From DAOTUL01 sp034437435 (GTDB taxonomy: Bacteria > Chloroflexota > Anaerolineae > Aggregatilineales > Phototrophicaceae): a DNA stretch of 5,113 nt. The stretch spans positions 1 through 5,113 of the forward strand of contig CAYQJO010000297.1 in NCBI GenBank assembly GCA_964417785.1. Direction: 5' to 3'. This document shows positions 1-4,652 of this stretch, piece after piece; position 1 is the stretch's first letter; each line of letters starts with the position of its first letter. The position numbers and the translations under genes were made by a program. A model generated the notes under the pieces. It was given only the letters and a program-made list of their open reading frames with translations. It had not been told where the DNA came from and made no database searches.

Positions 1-135
1 ACGGCGGCGGCGAATCTGCTGCACTTAGCGCGGCTGACGCTGCTCAATGAGATGTCGAACACGTATAAGCGCGAGAAGCTGTCCGCTGCCGAACGTTATC
101 TGGAATATGCAAAGGGCTGGCTGAAGCTGGAATAG
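1..135 (+). CDS. C-terminal fragment of an unrecognised protein
   Basis: Frame 1 is open from the window edge to a TAG at 133-135, giving 44 residues that begin TAAANLLHLARL and end AKGWLKLE. The start lies outside the window. The fragment is rich in Leu, Ala, Lys and Glu and looks wholly alpha-helical (two amphipathic helices), with no catalytic motif or membrane segment. I do not recognise the family. It is the only + strand gene supported here and converges on the zinc-ribbon gene that ends at 192. A hairpin 24 bases after its stop fits the end of its transcript. That the frame is coding rests on its plausible composition and the hairpin after the stop, so a chance frame cannot be fully excluded. 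Confidence 0.55.
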   Translation, partial: TAAANLLHLARLTLLNEMSNTYKREKLSAAERYLEYAKGWLKLE

Positions 136-158
136 ATCGGCTACCGGGACACATCAAG

Positions 159-184
159 AACCCGTCCCTGTGTGGGGATGGGTT
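159..184 (+). terminator. Terminator-like hairpin between convergent genes
   Basis: AACCCGTCCC (159-168) pairs with GGGATGGGTT (175-184) around a six-base loop, a 10-bp stem with one G-T pair. The wobble is G-U if read on the + strand and would be a C-A mismatch on the - strand, which favours service to the + strand gene ending at 135. Only a short TTT follows, so termination may be weak or need other factors. Confidence 0.5.
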
Positions 185-191
185 TCGCTGT

Positions 192-605
192 TCACGATGT
201 CGCGTTATCGCTACAGGTATTACTGCCGATATTGGCGTTTTCAATTGCCTGATAAACCGCGATCATAGCGTCAATGTCATACAGTGGGACTTCCTCGCCC
301 CATTCAACCAGCGTTTCACACGGCTCGATGACAAGCTGCTGGCGATAGGTTTCGAACGTCTCGAGTTCGATTTGCAGATAGCTCGCGGCCTGCCGTGCCG
401 TCTTGGGGTATGGTTTTTTGACGGGACGCAAACCCACCTCTGTGGCCTTTTGCGTGGCGCGTTTTTGCTCCCGCTTGTGGCGCTGTAGGTCTTGATTGCA
501 GCTCTTGCAGATATGCTCCCGACGCCCCTTGCCACCAAATTTCTCATTGGCGCGGTACCGCTGGCACACCTTGCAGTAGTGACCCTGACGTTGTTGTTTG
601 CCCAT
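192..605 (-). CDS. Small zinc-ribbon protein with probable winged-helix tail
   Basis: The protein has 137 residues. Residues 10-36 form a four-cysteine zinc ribbon: CKVC (11-14) and CKSC (33-36), with a basic linker EKFGGKGRREHI between the knuckles. A strongly basic segment (about 40-66) follows, then a region (68-120) with the sequence KTARQAASYL and later YDIDAMIAVYQ, which resembles excisionase or MerR-like winged helices. A nucleic-acid-binding or regulatory role is inferred; no catalytic residues are visible. The frame extends upstream to 779, but I chose the ATG at 603-605: the protein-like sequence starts there, the 58 upstream codons look like translated intergenic DNA, and a good extended -10 lies 31 bases before it. 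The Shine-Dalgarno is weak (TGGA about 9 bases upstream). The gene sits downstream of the nuclease-helicase operon on the same strand but appears to be transcribed separately. Confidence 0.75.
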   Translation of the reverse strand: MGKQQRQGHYCKVCQRYRANEKFGGKGRREHICKSCNQDLQRHKREQKRATQKATEVGLRPVKKPYPKTARQAASYLQIELETFETYRQQLVIEPCETLVEWGEEVPLYDIDAMIAVYQAIENANIGSNTCSDNATS

Positions 606-635
606 TATGAATTCCAGATTACTCTGAACATCCGG

Positions 636-644
636 ATTGTAGCA
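636..644 (-). promoter_or_regulatory. Extended -10 promoter for the zinc-ribbon gene
   Basis: Read on the - strand this is TGCTACAAT, matching the extended -10 pattern TGnTAnAAT. Transcription would start near 629, leaving a leader of about 24 bases before the ATG at 605. No good -35 hexamer is visible at the usual distance, which is tolerated by extended -10 promoters. It supports the start at 605 over longer alternatives. Confidence 0.5.
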
Positions 645-649
645 TAGCC

Positions 650-945
650 GTTTTTGCCAGCGCTGCCTTGCAGCAGCGCCGTCGTCCCACGGGACGACCG
701 GCCCATCGGTCCCAGTCCGTCTGACGGCCCGTGTCGGACGTAGACAGGGGATTGGTGCAGAGAGTGTCTGTCGCGGCACCGATGGGCAGCGAGCTAAAAC
801 ACGCTCGCTCCTCTGGCCGGAGGGGCCGGTGCGCCACGCTCACGTGACGCACCGCTGACCTCACACGGGGGTGTGGGCCAGCGCGTCGGCGCGATTCACC
901 ACGCCGACCGAACGCACTTGCGGTGCGTTCGAGGGCAATGCCTAC
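650..945. other. Gene-free stretch packed with hairpins; possible structured RNA
   Basis: No convincing coding frame lies here, but inverted repeats follow each other almost without spacing. Perfect stems: 660-666/673-679 (7 bp), 681-688/691-698 (8 bp, almost no loop), 701-710/778-787 (10 bp, 67-base interior), 788-794/803-809 (7 bp), 885-891/902-908 (7 bp), 909-917/923-931 (9 bp, 5-base loop). Imperfect stems: 810-814/819-823; 828-838/843-853 (11 pairs, one C-A on the + strand that becomes G-U on the - strand); 860-866/871-877. The 10-bp stem encloses two 5-bp stems (715-719/735-739 and 742-746/765-769), as in a three-way junction. Several stems abut exactly (787/788, 809/810, 908/909). Wobble pairs point to different strands, so orientation is unresolved. 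It could be a structured RNA, a cluster of palindromic repeats, or a mobile-element remnant. I match it to no named RNA class. Confidence 0.45.
909..931 (-). terminator. Hairpin just after the nuclease-helicase stop
   Basis: CGAACGCAC (909-917) and GTGCGTTCG (923-931) form a perfect 9-bp stem with a five-base loop. It begins 10 bases past the stop codon of the - strand nuclease-helicase, a fitting place for an operon end. No T-run follows on the - strand (GTCGGCG comes next), so it would be a non-canonical terminator or a 3'-end stabiliser. It also belongs to the larger hairpin cluster and may have another role. Confidence 0.4.
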
Positions 946-3082
946 CCCATTTCCGTTCCATTGTCGAATTCCACCGCAGGCGGCAGTTCGCCAATGACGA
1001 TAACGTGGTGGCGGGCGCGGGACAGGCCCACATACAGCAGTTGATCCTGCTTTTCCGAATGCAGCTTGTGGAGTTCCGTGAGAATGACAACAGCACTTTC
1101 CAGCCCCTTGTAGCTGTAGATCGTGCAGATCCGTGCCGCCATTGGCATCTCGGTGTCGAGTTGCCACGTAACGATGAAGTTACCCAGTTGATCGTCGTCA
1201 TCCCACTGACTACGCTTTTTGCTGGCTGGCGTGAGGATGACAATCTCCTCGGGGGCAATGCCTTCTTCGTTTACCAGCCGATGCAGCACGCGTTGGAGTT
1301 CGCGGCGTTGATCGGCCTTTTTGGTGGCGGGAATGATCTCGACGGGCCGACCTTCCGGACCGATGCACTGAATGTCTGTGTCACGGGAGTAGGGCTTCAG
1401 GCGCTCATGGATATGCTGTGTGTTGCGGAGATTCTCGTCCAGGTAGAGCGGGGCACCATCCAGCGGCACCTGACTGATCTGGGTGAAGATGCGTTGGTTA
1501 TCATCGAAGAAGACATAGAACACACCAGTGTCAGTATCCCGCAGCGTATCCATCAGACCGATCCACCAGGTGTCTTCGAAGTCCTGGCCCTCATCAACAA
1601 CGATGGCATCATACAGCAAGTTAGGATCGCCATCCGGTGCGTGTAGGACGCTGGTAGCGTCCATTAACAGATCGGCTGCCTGCTCGTAGAAATTGGACCC
1701 ACGTGGCATAGGAATGCGTGCGCGGTGGATCATATGCCCCACCAGCCCATGAAACGTCAGCACGTCAATGTGCTCGTGCTGGAGCCGCCCCTTGACCCAT
1801 TCTGCGAGATTGCTGTTATAGCAAACGAACAGCACACGATCCCCGCTTTCTGCGAGTTGGGTCGCTTTCTCCATGGCCAGCAGGGTCTTGCCCGTGCCAG
1901 CCCCGCCAATCACCGCCGCCCGCCGCTGGTACCGAAGCATCTTCAGGATTTTGAACTGCTGCTGCGTGAGTTCTTCGATTTTGCGATTCTCGCGGGCGAA
2001 CTGCTCAACGATGCGCGGCTGTAGGCGGCGCGTGGGCACCAGCAGATCGACCAGCGCCTGCACCGCCCGTGCCCCATCCATGTGGCGGTTGTCGCCGTCG
2101 GCGCGCTGCTTCCAGTACTCGAAGATCGCAAGCAGCCGACCGGCGATATCGTCCAGGTGGGTGATGTCCAGGAAGATGGCCTGGGGGCAGTCGGGGCGGA
2201 TGCTCTGTGTAACCTGCGAGTCGGGAAGGGCCACCGCCGGGAACAGGGCATAGTTGACCGGGTTGCCCCTGAGCTGATCTTCCAGCNNNNNNNNNNNNNN
2301 NNNNNNNNNNNNNNNNNNNNNNNNNNNNNNNNNNNNNNNNNNNNNNNNNNNNNNNNNNNNNNNNNNNNNNNNNNNNNNNNNNNNNNCAGGGCATAGTTGA
2401 CCGGGTTGCCCCTGAGCTGATCTTCCAGCCAGCGCCGCAGTTCGCGCCGGTTGCGTTCCGCCTGCTCACACGGGTCTTTGATGGGATGCGTGTGGCCGTT
2501 GCGGCTGGTGCTGTACCACGCGCCGTTCTCGATGCGGATATAGCCGCCTTTGACTTCCATCACCAGCACGCCGTAGCCCGGATGCGCGATGAGGAAGTCG
2601 ATTTCACCGACGGTGCCCAGCGTGCGTGCAAACCACTTGACTGCGTGCATCACCGTGAACGGCTCTGGCAGCTTGTCGAATGCCTGATACAGCGCGAGTT
2701 CGGCGTCGCTTGTCGTGTCGTCGGAGCCAGCGCCACGATGCACCCTGCTGCGATAGAACCCTTGCAGATAGCCGACCGTCAGCCCTTCCGGGCGGCGGTT
2801 GAGTTCACGGATGCCAAGCGTGGTGATGCGAAACGTGTCGTCCATGCTGTCATTGGGATGCGCCTGCTTTTCAACGAAGCCCGCCTTACAGAAGTGAACG
2901 TCGCACCACGCCAACCGGCTGACCAGCGTGAACTGGCTGCCGCTCATCTGCTGGGCTTCTTCCTCGGTGATGTTGAAGTGCCTGGCCAGCTTGAACATCA
3001 ACTCGGAGCGCGTGTAGGTGTTGCCGTCGCTGAGGGTGGTGAGGAAGGGGAGCAGGAAGTCGTTTTGGGAGGGTATGGGCAT
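942..3082 (-). CDS. Mrr_N-like/NERD/UvrD-like nuclease-helicase (single gene across a false gap)
   Basis: Likely a DNA nuclease joined to an SF1 helicase. The ATG is at 3080-3082 and the TAG at 942-944. The 100 Ns interrupt it, but merging the identical 43-base flanks gives one frame of 665 residues; without merging, the halves are in different frames. Residues 1-95 resemble the winged helix at the N-terminus of Mrr-type enzymes (from MPIPSQNDFLLPFL). About 125-255 is a NERD nuclease domain, with GEID (D162) and VLVMEVKGG (E176, K178) as the expected catalytic set. About 320-660 is a compact UvrD-like helicase: Walker A GGAGTGKT (345-352), Walker B VVDEGQDF (D449, E450), LDENLRNT (500-507), YSYKGLES (608-615) and LYVGLSRARHHVIV (635-648). 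It starts 3 bases after the HNH stop with no strong Shine-Dalgarno, so translation is probably coupled. It is last in the operon. A phage-defence or DNA-restriction role is inferred; the domain calls are firm. Confidence 0.9.
2244..2429. other. Assembly gap of 100 Ns flanked by an identical 43-base overlap
   Basis: The Ns occupy 2287-2386, exactly 100, a common placeholder length. The 43 bases before the gap (2244-2286) are identical to the 43 after it (2387-2429), both starting CAGGGCATAGTTGACC. Removing one copy plus the Ns (143 bases) puts the two halves of the nuclease-helicase in the same frame and gives the continuous protein segment NPVNYALFPAVALPDS. The simplest reading is two overlapping contigs that were scaffolded but not merged. 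No sequence is likely to be missing. Confidence 0.85.
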
Positions 3083-3085
3083 GAT

Positions 3086-3505
3086 CTATTCTTTCTTGCA
3101 GGGATAATTATTGGCTGCCTGTTCACCCAACCGCTGCTTCACACGCTCATCGTCGTTGTGCCGCAGCACGACAACGGTGGTGCGTCCTTCGGGTGTCAGC
3201 CCGGTGAGGGTGGCATCGGGTTGAAGCTGGAAGTGATCGTCCCAGGCTTGCTGGCGCGGGTGATAAAGGGCGGTTGGATTTCCGGTTGTTGGATCAAATG
3301 CGGCCACGTTCGTGCCCTTAAAGGCGTTGCAGTCAGGGCAGGCGAGGCATAAATTGTCGTCGTTATCGGTGCCGCCATGTTTGATTGCGATGATATGATC
3401 GACGTGGAAGCGGGCAAAACTCGCCGTTTGTGCCAGACGGCAATACTCACAGCATTCACCAGCGCGTTCCCGGACGGCCTGTTTTTGTAGGTTACTCAGG
3501 CTCAT
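3086..3505 (-). CDS. HNH endonuclease (copy 1)
   Basis: A 139-residue HNH nuclease, expected to cut DNA using a single divalent metal. The core is FHVDHI (33-38, with D36 and H37 the metal and general-base positions), GGTDNDDNLCLACPDCN (44-60) and FKG (62-64). The third position of the motif is the N..K form (N60, K63) rather than a second His, common in this subgroup. Four cysteines, C19/C22 and C56/C59, form a structural zinc site. The C-terminal half, with HPRQQAWDDHFQ (82-93) and LTPEGRTTV (103-111), is typical of this HNH type as I recall it. The ATG at 3503-3505 overlaps the end of the small gene by 14 bases, and the stop lies 3 bases before the nuclease-helicase ATG. It is about 60% identical (83/139) to the copy at 3935-4354. 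No defect is visible. Target unknown; a restriction or homing-type role is possible. Confidence 0.9.
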   Translation of the reverse strand: MSLSNLQKQAVRERAGECCEYCRLAQTASFARFHVDHIIAIKHGGTDNDDNLCLACPDCNAFKGTNVAAFDPTTGNPTALYHPRQQAWDDHFQLQPDATLTGLTPEGRTTVVVLRHNDDERVKQRLGEQAANNYPCKKE

Positions 3506-3758
3506 CCGACGCTCGTTTCAATTTGAGCCTCATCTTGGTTTTGAGCATGGAAAACATCTGATTCGCATTCAGGAAGCGCTCAAGCTCCTCCCGTTCGGAC
3601 GGTGTGATGTCGCCCTGGCCGTTTTTGTCCAGCAGTTCATCGAGCCGCGTTTGCAAATCCTCCGGCATGTAGTAGTCGATGATTTCCTGCGGGGAGGGTT
3701 CCGTTGCCAGGAAGTCGGTAATCACGTCGAAGACGGTGCGTGTGGGTGTGTTCTGCAT
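3492..3758 (-). CDS. Small helical protein paired with HNH nuclease (copy 1)
   Basis: An 88-residue, strongly charged, probably all-helical protein without signal peptide or membrane segment. It opens MQNTPTRTVFDVITDFLAT, has a middle PEDLQTRLDELLDKNG (32-47), then TPSEREELERFL and a basic end (SMLKTKMRLKLKR). The segment DKNGQGDIT (44-52) superficially recalls an EF-hand loop, but spacing and context suggest a linker between helices. From memory, similar small proteins often precede this type of HNH nuclease; I know no assigned function. Overlap with the HNH gene suggests matched expression, so a partner, specificity factor or inhibitor is conceivable. The ATG at 3756-3758 has a GGAG Shine-Dalgarno (3766-3769), and an extended -10 lies at 3787-3795. 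About 58% identical to the copy at 4351-4614. Confidence 0.85.
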   Translation of the reverse strand: MQNTPTRTVFDVITDFLATEPSPQEIIDYYMPEDLQTRLDELLDKNGQGDITPSEREELERFLNANQMFSMLKTKMRLKLKRASDEPE

Positions 3759-3765
3759 GATGGCT

Positions 3766-3795
3766 CTCCGCTAACGGTTCACTTTCATTCTATCA
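3766..3795 (-). promoter_or_regulatory. Extended -10 promoter and Shine-Dalgarno of module copy 1
   Basis: On the - strand, TGATAGAAT (3787-3795) matches the extended -10 pattern and GGAG (3766-3769) lies 7 bases before the ATG at 3758. The same TGATAGAATGAA occurs at the same distance before module copy 2, although the bases between -10 and ATG have diverged, which supports function. No clear -35 is seen. The -10 overlaps the stop codon of the helicase remnant. Confidence 0.5.
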
Positions 3796-3931
3796 TCACC
3801 TGGGCTTCGTCTTCGCTGATGCCGAAGTGCTTTGCCAGCCGGAACGTGAGTTCGGCGCGGGTGTGGGTGCCACCATCGCTGAGGATGGTGAGAAAGGGGA
3901 GCAGGAAGTCGTTCTGTGAGGGGATGGGCAT
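3785..3931 (-). pseudogene. Truncated nuclease-helicase remnant (N-terminal 48 codons)
   Basis: A 48-codon frame starting MPIPSQNDFLLPFLT is 76% identical (35 of 46 residues) to the start of the nuclease-helicase at 3082. It stays aligned to EAQ (residues 42-44), then ends in VMIE and a TGA that forms part of the promoter of the next small gene. The rest of the winged helix, the NERD domain and the helicase are absent, so it cannot have the parent activity. It begins 3 bases after the upstream HNH stop, exactly as in the complete locus. It marks the join of the tandem duplication. The frame has no internal stop or frameshift, so a 48-residue peptide could still be made; a short winged-helix fragment acting on its own is possible but unsupported. 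Confidence 0.85.
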
Positions 3932-3934
3932 AGG

Positions 3935-4354
3935 CTATTCTTTCTGGCAGGGGTATTCGTTGATGCTCATAGCAAACTGCCGATATTGTACGCGGCGCTC
4001 ATCATTGATCTTCATCACTTCAATGGTAACGCGACCTTCAGGCGTTTTTCCGTTCAAGGTTGCATCCGGGTTGATCTGAAAGTGGTCATCCCAGGCTTGC
4101 TTGCGCGGGTCAAATAGAAATGTCGCTGCGCCTGTAACGGGGTCTGCTGCTGCCAGGTTCGAGCCTTTGAACGAATTACACTGGAAGCAAGACAAGCATA
4201 AATTGTCCAGGTCATCCGTGCCACGATGCTTGACAGGCACAATGTGATCGACGTGGAAGGGTGAGGTCGCATCAGTTTGCAGCAGGCGACAGTATTCACA
4301 GCAGCCGCCAGCGCGTTCAATGACTGCCTGACGCTGAGATGCTGTGACGGTCAT
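3935..4354 (-). CDS. HNH endonuclease (copy 2)
   Basis: Same length (139 residues) and aligning without gaps to the HNH protein at 3086-3505. The catalytic and zinc positions are all kept: C19/C22, D36/H37 in FHVDHI, N51, C56/C59, N60 and K63 in CNSFKG. The segment QAWDDHFQ (86-93) and TPEGR (104-108) are unchanged. Divergence concentrates in residues 2-8, 28-32 (DATSP versus ASFAR) and 111-133, as would be expected if target preference or partner contact differed. The ATG at 4352-4354 overlaps the stop of its small partner gene as ATGA, so translation is coupled. The stop at 3935-3937 is followed 3 bases later by the helicase remnant. Both copies look intact, which argues that the duplication is maintained rather than decaying. 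Confidence 0.9.
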   Translation of the reverse strand: MTVTASQRQAVIERAGGCCEYCRLLQTDATSPFHVDHIVPVKHRGTDDLDNLCLSCFQCNSFKGSNLAAADPVTGAATFLFDPRKQAWDDHFQINPDATLNGKTPEGRVTIEVMKINDERRVQYRQFAMSINEYPCQKE

Positions 4355-4614
4355 TTGGCCTCACGCTGTTGTTTGAGTTTGATCCGCATTTTGATCTTGA
4401 GCAGCGACATCATCTGGTCCATGCGGGCAAAATCCATCATTTCGTCGTGTTCTTCCGGTGTGAGTTCGCCTTCGCCGTTTTTGTCGAGCAGTTCATGGGC
4501 GCGGGCTTGCAGGTCTTCCGGCAGTTCATAGGCGACAATCTCTTCTGGCGTCGGATTTGTCGCCAAAAAGTCGGTAATTTCACCAAATACAGTGCGAATC
4601 GGTGTGTTCTGCAT
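4351..4614 (-). CDS. Small helical protein paired with HNH nuclease (copy 2)
   Basis: An 87-residue paralogue of the protein at 3492-3758, with the same layout: MQNTPIRTVFGEITDFLAT, PEDLQARAHELLDKNG (32-47), TPEEHDEMMDF, then QMMSLLKIKMRIKLK. The most conserved parts are the N-terminal 19 residues, the PEDLQ..ELLDKNG stretch and the basic C-terminal helix; the surface between 54 and 65 varies. No known catalytic motif. GGAG at 4623-4626 lies 8 bases before the ATG at 4612-4614, and the stop overlaps the HNH start by 4 bases. It is the first gene after the methyltransferase fragment. A role as cognate partner or inhibitor of the adjoining HNH nuclease is inference from gene pairing alone. Confidence 0.85.
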   Translation of the reverse strand: MQNTPIRTVFGEITDFLATNPTPEEIVAYELPEDLQARAHELLDKNGEGELTPEEHDEMMDFARMDQMMSLLKIKMRIKLKQQREAK

Positions 4615-4622
4615 ACGGGTTT

Positions 4623-4652
4623 CTCCGTTACTGACCTGACTTCATTCTATCA
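4623..4652 (-). promoter_or_regulatory. Extended -10 promoter and Shine-Dalgarno of module copy 2
   Basis: TGATAGAAT on the - strand (4644-4652) directly abuts the TAA stop of the methyltransferase gene, 30 bases before the small-gene ATG; GGAG is at 4623-4626. Conservation with the site at 3787-3795 supports a real promoter. The operon could therefore be transcribed independently of the methyltransferase, though read-through is equally possible because no terminator separates them. Confidence 0.5.

Larger units (their letters stand above)
2951..3799 (-). repeat. Tandem duplication, copy 1 (attached to the complete helicase gene)
   Basis: This block holds the extended -10, the small gene at 3492-3758, the HNH gene at 3086-3505 and the first 44 codons of the nuclease-helicase. 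The same order, with near-identical spacing, recurs at 3800-4652. The 3-base gap between HNH stop and helicase ATG is kept in both copies. Proteins differ at roughly 40% of positions in the HNH and small genes but only about 24% in the helicase start, so the copies are old or were brought together by recombination of diverged alleles. Confidence 0.8.
3800..4652 (-). repeat. Tandem duplication, copy 2 (promoter, small gene, HNH gene, helicase start)
   Basis: This is the promoter-proximal copy. Relative to copy 1 its -10 is displaced 857 bases, its small-gene start 856 and its helicase-start remnant 849, so gene order and spacing are conserved. It stops at codon 44 of the helicase frame, where it runs directly into the -10 region of copy 1. 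Both copies share GAAGCCCAG at this point, and ATGA follows closely in both, a possible microhomology at the join. Confidence 0.8.

Noticed and set aside
606..779. N-terminal extension of the zinc-ribbon protein up to 779
   Set aside because: The extra 58 codons translate hairpin DNA with no protein-like pattern, and a good extended -10 sits inside them. The ATG at 605 is preferred.
921..942. Possible tRNA T-arm (GTTCGAG at 927-933)
   Set aside because: No acceptor, D or anticodon arms can be paired around it; the bases are explained by the 9-bp hairpin.
619..1167. Open frame of 182 codons on the - strand
   Set aside because: It overlaps the helicase C-terminus in another frame and crosses the hairpin cluster; its composition (many Arg, Cys, His, Ala) is that of a GC-rich shadow frame.
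873..1646. Long + strand frame of 257 codons opposite the helicase
   Set aside because: It mirrors conserved helicase motifs on the - strand and shows no domain of its own, so it is an antisense shadow.
2244..2429. True biological 43-base direct repeat such as an attachment site
   Set aside because: The copies flank exactly 100 Ns and collapsing them restores a conserved reading frame, so an assembly artefact explains them better.
2486..3352. Long + strand frame of 288 codons opposite the NERD domain and HNH gene
   Set aside because: It runs antisense across two genes with clear catalytic motifs and has no recognisable features.
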